Positions 9,401 through 17,046 of a stretch of DNA of 46,819 nucleotides are shown one piece after another (within the stretch, counting starts at the first letter, position 1; the number at the start of each line of letters is the position of its first letter). The notes below the pieces were generated by a model, which was not told where the DNA came from, did not search any database, and saw only the letters and a list, made by a program, of their open reading frames with translations. This DNA is from a virus. The stretch spans positions 1 through 46,819 of IMG/VR virus record IMGVR_UViG_3300029448_000005, one strand, 5' to 3'. The translations under genes were made by a program, and so were the position numbers.

Positions 9401-12400
9401 AATGGTATTTACAAATTTATGGTAGTGGTAAGAGCCAAAGTGGGGCTATGGAACAAGGTATAGTATGGGTAGATAATGTATATGTAGATTTTACCCTTAG
9501 AGAACAATCACAGACTATACCTGTATATAAATCCTATTCTGCACAAATACAAAACGTGTCGTCTGATGGATCTATAATCACTGTAAATAAAACCATAAGG
9601 GACGTGGCTGTAGAAATAGGAGCAAACGATGATGATGAGGATGGTAATCCCGATATATATAATCAACCAGAGGTTGGTGATTTTGATGATTTTAGATTAT
9701 CTTATACGAATTTAAATCCAAGAGATTTAAGAACTTATTTAAAATTTGAAAATAATTTGTTTTTAACTACAAATTTTAAATCAGATAGAGTTTCTGTAAC
9801 ATCTTTTCCTTATTCCATAGTCTATAAGTTATACGAACCTCTGCCAGATAATTATGAAAAATTTGATGAATGTATTGTAGTAAAAGAGATGGCAGACCCA
9901 TTAGAAGAAAAAATTAAAATAATAGATTTTGTTAATGCGGAAGAACCTAAATTGGTTCTTAAAACTCCTGATTTAAATAATGTAGAAAGTCCGGTTCAAA
10001 GAAGGCAGACCAAGTTTCAAACTGAGTCTGAAATTTTAACTTCTGATGCAGCTGTTTCTACCGCATTGAGAAGTGAATTTTTAAGTCAAAGTTTAGATAG
10101 TGTAAATATAAATACAGACTACTCTAGATTTGAAAATTTTGTAAACTTTGGTTCAGCTGAAGTTAGGATTAGAAATTTTAAAAGAAAATTAGAAGATATA
10201 GAACAATACAAAATCAATAGTGCTTCTTATGCTGGCGTAAGCGGTTCTTCGGGAGATATGAGCACTTATCATTATAAAATAATTGATACTGAGAATAAAT
10301 TTGATAGATTTGAAAATTATATGTATTTTAAAAGCTCTTCTTATGTAAGCAGCTCGATTGGAATATTTCACGACAACGCATGGCCTAAAGCTAGTGGTGA
10401 TGGAACATTAAACAGTCCTTATGTTTTAGCACATACAACATCATCACAAGCTGATACTTGGTTTGTAAATGCTGTAAATTCTGCATCTTTATATGATGAT
10501 GACAACTCATCTAAGCTGAGTACTATACTTCCAGAACATATTAAGGTTGATACAAAAAATGATACATACCTAAAATTTATAGATATGATAGGTCAACATT
10601 TTGATGGTATATGGGAATATATAAATGCTGTAACCGATGTTTCAGATAGAAGGGAAAGTTTAGATGAGGGTATTTCAAAAGACTTATTATATTCTGTTGC
10701 TAAATCTTTAGGTTGGAATTTAAATGACGGAAAAGATTTAATTAGCTTATCTAAGTTTGCATTGGGTAAAGAAGTTACCGGCTCCTCTTTTTCTAACTAC
10801 TCCACAACTTCAGAAAGAGATGTGTCGAGAGAAATTTGGAGTCGTATAATAAATAACATGCCATTTTTCTTAAAGAATAAGGGTACTGTTAGAGCTTTGA
10901 AAGGGTTAATAAATGTTTATGGAATACCATCTACAATTTTAAGAGTTAAGGAATATGGTGGACCTGATTTATCAGATGATGCTTCTCCTCAGTTTGAAAT
11001 AACAAGAAAATTTACAAAAGCTTTAGATTTTAAAGGTGCTCAATATGTAAAGGTTGGGTGGACTGATGATTTAGAATCACAGAGAAAGCCTGATACTGTA
11101 GAATTTAGGTTTAGAGCTGCTACCGGTTCAAATCAAATCCTTGTAGAGAAGCAGGATATTAATAATCAAGATTGGTTCATAAGGTTAAAAGATAATGGTT
11201 CATCCGATAACTATGGTCAGGTTTCATTTATGTTATCAGGCTCTGCTGTTGGACAGGATATCGGTCAGTTTAAAGAAATAACATCAACATCTTTACCTAT
11301 ATATGATGGTGATTTTTATTCTGTTATGGTTGCTAGAACATCTGGAAGTAGCAATACTGCAGTATCACAATCGTACCAATTAAATGTTGGCAAGTATGAT
11401 GCTAGTAGAAGTAAAATACACTTATATAGTACATCGACTATGGATGTAACACAAGCAGCTTCTTCATCTTTTAGTAACGCGTGGACGGGTAGTGGTGATA
11501 TTTACATCGGTGGTTCTGGTAGTATAGATGATGTTGGTGTACAATTTAGTGGTTCTATAATGGAATACAGGCATTGGACAGAAACATTAAATACATCATC
11601 ATTTAAGAATCACATAGCTAATCCAAAAGCTTATGATGGAAATACTGTGTCATCATCTTATAGCAACTTAGTATTAAGATACTCCTTTAATGATGATAAG
11701 GATTTAACTTCTGATGTAGAGGGTATACGAGATGTTAGTTCAAACCAAACACAAACCGTATCAGGATCTCACAGTGGATTTACAGGAAACTTTTTTAGAA
11801 GCGTGGTTGATGAACAGAAAACCCACATACCAAGCATAGGTGCTTTAAGAAGAACTACGAATAAAATTAGATTAGAAGATAATAAAATAAAGCAAGGATT
11901 TAATTTAAATTCAGAACACAGAGCTACTGTAAGTGCTTATGATACTGCACCAAGTGACTCTAATAAGGTTGGTATATGGTTTGCGCCAACGGATGTTATC
12001 AATACCGACATTATTAACTCAGTTGGTAATTTAAATTTTGATAATTATTTGGGTGATCCAAGAGATAAACAAGAGCTAAGTTATAGGGGTTTAGAGAATA
12101 TAGCTGATAATTATTGGAAAAAGTATAACTCACCAAATAATTTTTGGGATTACATTAGAATGATTAAATATTACGACCAATCATTGTATCCTCAAATAAG
12201 GAAATTAATACCAGCTAGATCAAAACCTGATATTGGGTTGTTAATTGAGCCAAATATATTTGAGAGACCAAAAGTTATTGTTGGAAAAGAACCAACCGCC
12301 GAAGATAGATTTTTTAGTTCTTCTATAAATATACCAAATGAGGTTATTATTGTAACTGGTTCTTATAATGCTGGATTTAGTATTAGTGATTATGATTCTT

Positions 12401-13164
12401 ATACTGGAAGAATTGATATATTTAGTTATGATTCTGGCTCATCAGTCATATCATCAAGTGGTGAGTATACTACCTATACAGGATCTAATTCTGAAATTAA
12501 GGATAGAAATACAGAACTTTCCATATGGCAAAGGTTAGGTGAGGGTAATTATAAAACCGCATCTATCACACAAGGGGATGTAAAGTATAATGAAGTTTTT
12601 CAACCAATAATAACAGGATCTAGAATATATGGTGTAAATCAAAAACTTATCCCACTATACTCATCATCATTGAGCGCTTCATTACAAATTGCATATTCAT
12701 CTTCTTTCTATAATGTGGATACGGATAATTATAATCATTTGACTCAAGGATTGATTAATTCCTTTTATGCTGGCGTTAAGAATACTAAAAAAACTACTCC
12801 GGATAGCCAGCCGCCGATAGAAGTAATCATATCCGCTCCAACTAAATTGGTAACTACAAAGGATGGGGAGTCTACATTAAAAACTGGAGATGGGGTAATA
12901 TCAGAGTTCAAAGAGGCAGTTAGTAAAGAAGAAAAAGAAAATTTAAAAGTAGAAAAACAAACAGGTATAAAGAAGAAGAAAAGAAGAGGTTTGAGAAGTT
13001 TGAAGGTTAAACCGGAAACAGATCAAATGAGAAAGAAAATGAGAAAAGAGGAACAATTTAAGAAGGAATCGGATTTGGGTGTTATGAAAGAAAGTAGGGC
13101 CGGAAAAGAATCGGATGATAAAGATAGTGACGATTCTAAATCTAAAATAGATCCTGACAAATAA
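6481..13164 (+). CDS. Giant baseplate/tail protein with gpI-like and LamG-like segments
   Basis: The 2227-residue product starts at GTG behind GGGGAG. Residues 1-240 are beta-rich. Residues about 407-437 are proline/threonine-rich. Residues about 480-960 form an aromatic, glycine/asparagine-rich insert bounded by two W-V-W motifs (523-525 and 919-921). Residues about 1347-1493 resemble phage tail protein I / gp7-type wedge elements (AKSLGWNLNDGKD, then FFLKNKGTVRALKGLI and Y-G-I). Residues about 1500-1740 look like a LamG/concanavalin-type sandwich. The last 80 residues are an extremely charged lysine/glutamate tail, probably disordered. By position after gp25 and gp6 it may do the job of gp7 and carry peripheral or receptor-contacting domains. 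The family assignment is by pattern only. Confidence 0.65.
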   Translation: MASKLTEKQKQLLDANISTRVGQKPYEDGLWGEQGNKDFVHLQLFDESNNLIEFKSVPSSEFVINTDNNNIEFYPGRHIRELGYQSGVFNIKYNFLRKLAGDEMPVLLHTIQKNDTKVGDVYTNMNAIYVTEDSLVYAATEEDYKNNPTTTEQLSIEDLTYQIDTISPSRTEVRLKSKKINGSYQDDFIDLQTAIILKEVQNKISFIGGTLYDSTQLILTLESSGFLFTKKMVGGTITIPNVFQVNQIDVPVKTNINIVQNPAGDLIETDNLGNTLNIATQNEWDESLHDNAIRATHWSDGFVNHTGTFAGTAHIGYHAYWVAEEGKGGGSCIKFTDQNELFIDLPEWPNEQRYRPLLITQEITNLLGQGVTHNDIANINFDIRSTVANKGVEISLRYADEVLVEEQPQNPPPGFFDPSNPQPTETQPTSPPAGYEPADSAAANAIEQQPPMSEFGIRELYGDSVPVPLDIAEGDDTTVWGGAGAWVVTIFQPERPSQKYTWGVNTDVVGNMMHGELSNEEEWVWNAYSEVWTVNPNLANSLIAPDGTSGKPNAVNYHPAQIQGQGRAYYERTTNRGQNLGWQTMTVIGDAKVLLFKDDLIWEQRHDRGDLDKFYFYEFDQYFPAVRNTVLNAGTDEEKTLYDDIFQNGFIQTVTRVGKGRNDGTYHNMFLIFYNNGDTNASGQMDESSNRFFYITTYAGTLDNSGTNQVHSYPNHEGVSTPLHFLKDFDGGVNQNVISNEGKMEWWFKEDDGYTRYYIATGTEYYATNEGDDAGTDGGLYDNSIDSYYPAPLGDGFGDTLANGVDCAVGPVGGFGRYRYIIGDRQYRAKGSAADGTDRDKSLNDVFFRCGEVINQNGDSVTFGVRNPSATNYGVFGDFADAGELTEADVTPVYDNGLGEYDFPDNPLQIGVLSEGENWVWDGSQWNDNSLNPPRYNYKSPPSTKQILAPEIAGEWINVSAQIPIPSDWLLGQKWYLQIYGSGKSQSGAMEQGIVWVDNVYVDFTLREQSQTIPVYKSYSAQIQNVSSDGSIITVNKTIRDVAVEIGANDDDEDGNPDIYNQPEVGDFDDFRLSYTNLNPRDLRTYLKFENNLFLTTNFKSDRVSVTSFPYSIVYKLYEPLPDNYEKFDECIVVKEMADPLEEKIKIIDFVNAEEPKLVLKTPDLNNVESPVQRRQTKFQTESEILTSDAAVSTALRSEFLSQSLDSVNINTDYSRFENFVNFGSAEVRIRNFKRKLEDIEQYKINSASYAGVSGSSGDMSTYHYKIIDTENKFDRFENYMYFKSSSYVSSSIGIFHDNAWPKASGDGTLNSPYVLAHTTSSQADTWFVNAVNSASLYDDDNSSKLSTILPEHIKVDTKNDTYLKFIDMIGQHFDGIWEYINAVTDVSDRRESLDEGISKDLLYSVAKSLGWNLNDGKDLISLSKFALGKEVTGSSFSNYSTTSERDVSREIWSRIINNMPFFLKNKGTVRALKGLINVYGIPSTILRVKEYGGPDLSDDASPQFEITRKFTKALDFKGAQYVKVGWTDDLESQRKPDTVEFRFRAATGSNQILVEKQDINNQDWFIRLKDNGSSDNYGQVSFMLSGSAVGQDIGQFKEITSTSLPIYDGDFYSVMVARTSGSSNTAVSQSYQLNVGKYDASRSKIHLYSTSTMDVTQAASSSFSNAWTGSGDIYIGGSGSIDDVGVQFSGSIMEYRHWTETLNTSSFKNHIANPKAYDGNTVSSSYSNLVLRYSFNDDKDLTSDVEGIRDVSSNQTQTVSGSHSGFTGNFFRSVVDEQKTHIPSIGALRRTTNKIRLEDNKIKQGFNLNSEHRATVSAYDTAPSDSNKVGIWFAPTDVINTDIINSVGNLNFDNYLGDPRDKQELSYRGLENIADNYWKKYNSPNNFWDYIRMIKYYDQSLYPQIRKLIPARSKPDIGLLIEPNIFERPKVIVGKEPTAEDRFFSSSINIPNEVIIVTGSYNAGFSISDYDSYTGRIDIFSYDSGSSVISSSGEYTTYTGSNSEIKDRNTELSIWQRLGEGNYKTASITQGDVKYNEVFQPIITGSRIYGVNQKLIPLYSSSLSASLQIAYSSSFYNVDTDNYNHLTQGLINSFYAGVKNTKKTTPDSQPPIEVIISAPTKLVTTKDGESTLKTGDGVISEFKEAVSKEEKENLKVEKQTGIKKKKRRGLRSLKVKPETDQMRKKMRKEEQFKKESDLGVMKESRAGKESDDKDSDDSKSKIDPDK

Positions 13165-13197
13165 GGTAAATAAAATTAACAAAAATTTGAAATAGTG

Positions 13198-13212
13198 ATA
13201 TTTATATATAAC
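13198..13212 (+). promoter_or_regulatory. Candidate late promoter, copy 3
   Basis: ATATTTATATATAAC is identical to the 15-mer at 46-60. It lies in the 93-base gap after the 2227-residue gene, 45 bases before the next start. A second candidate in the same gap, TATAAATC at 13219-13226, differs at one base from the T4 late octamer TATAAATA and is on the coding strand. Confidence 0.45.
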
Positions 13213-13257
13213 TCATATTATAAATCATATATCAAAAAAAATTATTAGGAGCTAATT

Positions 13258-13929
13258 ATGGGATTTCTAAACAACACTACTGTTACTGTAGATGCTATAC
13301 TAACTAAAAAGGGTCGTGAATTGTTAGCACAAGGTACAGAAGCATTTAATATTACAAAATTTGCTTTATCGGATGATGAAGTTGATTACAATTTATGGGA
13401 TGTAACACACCCAAATGGAAGTGATTACTATGGATCGGTAATTGAAAATATGCCACTTTTAGAGGCAATACCAGATGAAAATCACGTCATGAGATATAAG
13501 CTTGTTACCCTTCCAAAAAATAGTATTAGAATGCCTGTGGTTTCTGTAAGTCCAGGATCGGTTACTTTCGGTGTAAGTGGTGGTTTAAATCAAGTATCAC
13601 CGACAATCGAACCTTTAACTGCTAATGTTGCTGACGCTTCTTATACATTTATATTACACGATCAGTCTGTTTGTAGTATGACGGTACAAAATGCAGGTGG
13701 TGGATCGGTTGGTGCTACTACTCCATTCTTCTTAGGAGATGATGATGCACCAAATAGTAAAACTCTTGTTGCAGCTAGTGTAAAGGTTGGAGTTCTTCCA
13801 CTACAGAATGCATCAGCTACTCAACTAACTGTCATAGGTAATGATACCGGCGCTACAAATTCCATAACCATAACAAATAATGTAACACTTGCATCAATTG
13901 CTACGGTTGGTGGTGCTGGCGCTTTTTAA
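13258..13929 (+). CDS. Conserved virion structural protein
   Basis: The 223-residue product opens with a pattern I recognise from structural proteins of large tailed phages: N-N-T-T-V-T-V-D-A-I-L-T-K-K-G-R-E-L-L-A, then F-N-I-T-K-F-A-L-S-D-D-E-V-D-Y (about residues 30-44). The C-terminal half is small-residue-rich and beta-like, with many G, T, V and A. No enzyme motif is present. It is preceded by TTAGGAG and starts a four-gene run ending with the zincin. The exact position in the particle is unknown; a tail or fibre-attachment role is plausible given the neighbours. Confidence 0.65.
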   Translation: MGFLNNTTVTVDAILTKKGRELLAQGTEAFNITKFALSDDEVDYNLWDVTHPNGSDYYGSVIENMPLLEAIPDENHVMRYKLVTLPKNSIRMPVVSVSPGSVTFGVSGGLNQVSPTIEPLTANVADASYTFILHDQSVCSMTVQNAGGGSVGATTPFFLGDDDAPNSKTLVAASVKVGVLPLQNASATQLTVIGNDTGATNSITITNNVTLASIATVGGAGAF

Positions 13930-13948
13930 TAAATTAAAGGAGTAAAAG

Positions 13949-15004
13949 ATGGCAATCTATAAAGATTTTAACATACAACCTGAAAACAGCTTGGTTTCAG
14001 GAGATGTAGTCACTAATGTAAAAGATACAGTTTCTTCAGGAATGTGGGCTGATGGGGATGGTAGTATGACTACTTTCTTTACTTCATCTACTCAAAGTTC
14101 AAGCAATCATCAATATTATTTAGATGTTTACGCATCTAATCCACAAACTGATGCAACTGCTAAATCCCAATTTTCAGTCGCTTTTGGTCACTTTGAGGGA
14201 AGTGGTTCTGTTGGTACTAAAGGTGTTGATGGAAATAGAGCATCTGCTGCTATATATAGGCAATTATCCAATACTTTATTAGGACCAAATGAAGAGAAAT
14301 TCTCATTTGCAGATTCTGGCGGAGATCACACAACTCCTTCTTATATCTATGCGATATCAATTGCTAGACAACAACTTCGTGAGAAGATGGATCCAGGTAA
14401 TTGGGAATTGCATTTAAGTGGTAGTGGAACATCAACGTTAAAATTAATTGACGATAGTGGTGCTACAACAAATCCAACTGTAAATCAAGGTGGTAGGGTA
14501 TTTAACATTGTTAGTGGTTCTATATCTGGTGGTACAGCAACAACAAAAACACCAGCTACTTCACAAGATGGTGGGGGATTTGGATTGTTTTATCCTGATA
14601 TGGGATTAATGGTATTTAATGGACCTGTTTTAGCTGCACAAACATCTGCGTCATTATCAGCGTCTGTTGCTTCAAATACAGAGGGTGGAAACGTTGGTAA
14701 ATTTTATGAAAAAATAGAAGGTGCTGGATATTTTGCTGCTAGAAGAGAAGAGGTGATAAGCTCTCAACATTATTTCTGTAGAGTACCTAATAAAGAGTTT
14801 AATTTTAGTTCCAATCCTACTTTTACATCAGGTTCAAACGGAGACTTTACTGTTCCAACTTTCTTTAAAAATCCAAAGTCTTTTATAACACAAGTGGGAT
14901 TGTATAATGATAACAATGAACTCTTGGCTGTTGCTAAACTGAGTAAACCATTATTGAAAACTTATTCAAGGGAAGCTATAATCAAAGTTAAATTAGACTT
15001 TTAA
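13949..15004 (+). CDS. Virion structural protein, paralogous C-terminus with next gene
   Basis: The 351-residue beta-rich product is rich in serine, glycine and threonine. It contains a mostly hydrophilic N-terminal domain and a central low-complexity stretch (GSISGGTATTKTPATSQDGG). The C-terminus, about the last 55 residues, ends with a strand pattern F-I-T-Q-V-G-L-Y-N-D-N-N-E-L-L-A-V-A-K-L followed by a lysine/aspartate end. The next protein ends with a clearly similar pattern (ITKVGLYNDFNELIAIGQL), so the two appear to share a C-terminal domain. Strong AAAGGAG ribosome-binding site. Likely a tail/baseplate or fibre-base protein; no family name can be given with confidence. Confidence 0.65.
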   Translation: MAIYKDFNIQPENSLVSGDVVTNVKDTVSSGMWADGDGSMTTFFTSSTQSSSNHQYYLDVYASNPQTDATAKSQFSVAFGHFEGSGSVGTKGVDGNRASAAIYRQLSNTLLGPNEEKFSFADSGGDHTTPSYIYAISIARQQLREKMDPGNWELHLSGSGTSTLKLIDDSGATTNPTVNQGGRVFNIVSGSISGGTATTKTPATSQDGGGFGLFYPDMGLMVFNGPVLAAQTSASLSASVASNTEGGNVGKFYEKIEGAGYFAARREEVISSQHYFCRVPNKEFNFSSNPTFTSGSNGDFTVPTFFKNPKSFITQVGLYNDNNELLAVAKLSKPLLKTYSREAIIKVKLDF

Positions 15005-15022
15005 GCTTGGGAGATATAGGTC

Positions 15023-15997
15023 ATGTTTAAAAGGCTAGACCCAAGAGACATTAATGTAACGCCATTCAAGGCTTATAAACAGTTTAATGTTACTAATGTA
15101 GATAGTGGTAGTGGTGTATATGGTTTTAGAGCTGTAAGTGCGAGTATATACAATTTTGATACCGATAATGCTCAAAAAACAACCTTTGAATCTGCTAGTT
15201 TTTATTACATTCCAACCTGGTTTATGTTAAATCATATGTACTATCGTGATACTGAAAATAATTTCAATAATTTCGGACAAAATAATGGTAAACAATATAG
15301 ATTATTACAACCATCTGCTTCTGTAATATCAGTTCCTAAAGATTTATATGGAGAAAGAATAAAACCAAAGTCTATTGTACTGAAAGATGATAGCTCATCT
15401 TCAACAGTTACAATTGTAGATGATGGTAATGGTAACCTTTTTGATAATAGTTTATCATCTAGTTTTGCTGATTTTGCTGCTAGTGGATTTAATGATGAAA
15501 ATATAATTCAGTCTACTGCTAGCTTTGCTGGTAATGTATTTTACGAACAAGGAGTTTTAGTATTTACAAATACTGGATCTAAGTTTGTAGATGTTGGAAC
15601 TGGACTGGGTACTGATGGGTATGATTTAGAATATAAAGCGCAAGTTACATTAAGAGAACATTCATATACTTGTATAGTAGGTGAAGGTGAGTTGAATAGT
15701 ACTAATAATATATCAGTAACTACTGATAGGAGTGGTAGCATAAGTGTCTCAGGCTCACATAGTTGGAAACTTTTTCCACCTGGCCATGCAGCTGCTAAGT
15801 CAGGCTCATATAAACATTATTACGGGCAATCTCCTACATTTAATAATTTCGTGACACATTCTGAGTTTCAGCCATATATAACAAAAGTAGGATTGTATAA
15901 TGACTTTAATGAATTAATAGCTATTGGTCAATTATCACATCCTATAAAAAATGATGAGGAGTTAGCTTTGGGTATTCAAGTGAGGTTTGATGTATAA
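15023..15997 (+). CDS. Virion structural protein, paired with the preceding protein
   Basis: The 324-residue product begins M-F-K-R-L-D-P-R-D-I-N-V-T-P-F-K-A-Y-K. A tyrosine/asparagine-rich stretch follows (around residues 65-95), then beta-rich repeats with S-G-S motifs. The C-terminal domain is related to that of the preceding protein (T-K-V-G-L-Y-N-D-F-N-E-L). Adjacent paralogous tails suggest the two assemble in the same sub-structure. The start is preceded by GGGAGATATAGG. The stop overlaps the zincin gene by one base (TAATG). No enzymatic motifs are seen. Confidence 0.65.
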   Translation: MFKRLDPRDINVTPFKAYKQFNVTNVDSGSGVYGFRAVSASIYNFDTDNAQKTTFESASFYYIPTWFMLNHMYYRDTENNFNNFGQNNGKQYRLLQPSASVISVPKDLYGERIKPKSIVLKDDSSSSTVTIVDDGNGNLFDNSLSSSFADFAASGFNDENIIQSTASFAGNVFYEQGVLVFTNTGSKFVDVGTGLGTDGYDLEYKAQVTLREHSYTCIVGEGELNSTNNISVTTDRSGSISVSGSHSWKLFPPGHAAAKSGSYKHYYGQSPTFNNFVTHSEFQPYITKVGLYNDFNELIAIGQLSHPIKNDEELALGIQVRFDV

Positions 15998-16524
15998 TGG
16001 GTAAGTTTAAAAAAATGATGGAAGTAACTTCTGTAAAAGAAAGTACAACTTCAACTAGTTCTCCAGGTCCAAAAGGATATGCCGCTTTTCTAAAAGACTC
16101 TGATGAATTTAAAAAGAAAAACAAGAGTATGGCTTCTTTTTATAAAAAAGCTATGGGTTATTTACTTGTAGAAAGAATAGACTATTTAGACACCGCAAAA
16201 CAGATGGTTAAAAAATATGGTTTAAAATCTAAAGTAAAAATAGGTTCTGGTAAAAACTTTGGTGAGTATGTGCCTGAAACTGATACTTTAACATTAAGAC
16301 CATCTTACAAATCAACCAAAGACTTTCTGATGACAGTTCTGCACGAAATAGGACATGCACTTGATTCTAAAAGACTAGGTAAAATAAAGTTTATGAAAAA
16401 ATACACACAGGCTGGCACAATGGCTGCTTATGATGGATTAGATCCTCACGATGATAATAAGTGGGAAGAGAAAGCTGAAAGATTTGCTAAAAAAGAAATA
16501 AAAAAATATTTGTATAATAAATAA
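15997..16524 (+). CDS. Small zincin metallopeptidase-like protein (HEIGH motif)
   Basis: The 175-residue product has the zinc-binding helix H-E-I-G-H at residues 116-120, preceded by hydrophobic F-L-M-T-V-L. About 37 residues downstream comes E-E-K-A-E-R-F-A (157-164). This is the HExxH...ExxAxxFA arrangement of gluzincins such as the ImmA/IrrE (M78)-like group, with Glu157 or Glu158 as probable third ligand. The basic N-terminal third ends near residues 14-30 in a serine/threonine/proline/glycine linker (STTSTSSPGPKGYAAF). That linker resembles the one in the prohead-core protein at 42428. It is translated by TAATG coupling from a structural gene, so it may be a virion-borne peptidase or a maturation protease. 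Its substrate is unknown. Confidence 0.7.
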   Translation: MGKFKKMMEVTSVKESTTSTSSPGPKGYAAFLKDSDEFKKKNKSMASFYKKAMGYLLVERIDYLDTAKQMVKKYGLKSKVKIGSGKNFGEYVPETDTLTLRPSYKSTKDFLMTVLHEIGHALDSKRLGKIKFMKKYTQAGTMAAYDGLDPHDDNKWEEKAERFAKKEIKKYLYNK

Positions 16525-16636
16525 TTTCTGTATATATATTATTATGTTAACATACAATTTGGTTATTGAAAAATTCTTGATAGGTTTTTTAATAAGAAAT
16601 CTTTGCCCTGAAGTACCAAATATTAATTTAACTAAT

Positions 16637-16682
16637 AACAAGTAACAAGTATAACAAGTACAAGTATAACAAGTACAAAGTA
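16637..16682 (+). repeat. Direct repeats AACAAGTA upstream of the DNA-metabolism island
   Basis: AACAAGTA occurs at 16637-16644, 16644-16651, 16653-16660 and 16668-16675. A fifth CAAGTA lies at 16661-16666 and a degenerate CAAAGTA at 16676-16682. The 15-base unit CAAGTATAACAAGTA is exactly duplicated in tandem (16646-16660, 16661-16675). The rest of the 165-base gap 16525-16689 contains the palindrome ATGTTAACAT and no gene. AACAAGTA also appears once at the far end of the island, at the stop of the Mre11-Rad50 gene (about 21300-21307). The repeats could be a regulator binding site, a replication element or recombination scars. Confidence 0.7.
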
Positions 16683-16689
16683 ATTAATT

Positions 16690-17046
16690 ATGAAATCAAG
16701 AAGTGCTAAAAATAAAGGTAAAAGACTTCAAAACAATATAAGAGATCTTTTATTAGAAACATTTAATCAATTAGAGCCCGATGATGTTCGTTCAGCTATT
16801 ATGGGTGAACAAGGAGAAGATATTAAATTATCTCCAGCAGCTCGTAGACTCATACCTTATTCATTTGAGTGTAAGAATCAAGAAGCATTGAATATATGGT
16901 CATCACTACAACAAGCAGAAGAAAATAGTGGTGATTACGATCCTGTTTTGATATTTAAAAGAAACAGAAGTAAAACATATGCAGTTATTAACATAGAAAA
17001 ATTTATAGAACTAATAAATGAATCAAATAGTAAATCTACTAAATAG
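16690..17046 (+). CDS. PD-(D/E)XK nuclease, Holliday-junction-resolvase-like
   Basis: The 118-residue product has a basic N-terminal helix (KNKGKRLQNNIRDLL). Then come G-E-D-I-K-L-S with Asp44 and F-E-C-K-N with Glu60 and Lys62, an arrangement matching the D...ExK active site of the PD-(D/E)XK fold seen in archaeal-type Hjc resolvases and many small phage nucleases. The segment DPVLIFKRNRSKTYAVI fits the following beta strands. It heads the island carrying primase and Mre11-Rad50, consistent with a role in recombination or replication-fork processing. No Shine-Dalgarno is visible before the ATG, unlike the flanking structural genes. Whether it acts on junctions or other ends cannot be told. 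Confidence 0.7.
   Translation: MKSRSAKNKGKRLQNNIRDLLLETFNQLEPDDVRSAIMGEQGEDIKLSPAARRLIPYSFECKNQEALNIWSSLQQAEENSGDYDPVLIFKRNRSKTYAVINIEKFIELINESNSKSTK

Noticed and set aside
16637-16682. Possible CRISPR array
   Set aside because: Units are only 8-15 bases without unique spacers.
16525-16689. tRNA gene or other RNA gene
   Set aside because: No cloverleaf arms, T-loop or CCA end could be found by eye; the gap holds repeats and AT-rich sequence.
16690-17046. Small terminase subunit identity for the 118-residue protein
   Set aside because: The D...ExK nuclease residues and island context fit better than a gp16-type coiled coil.
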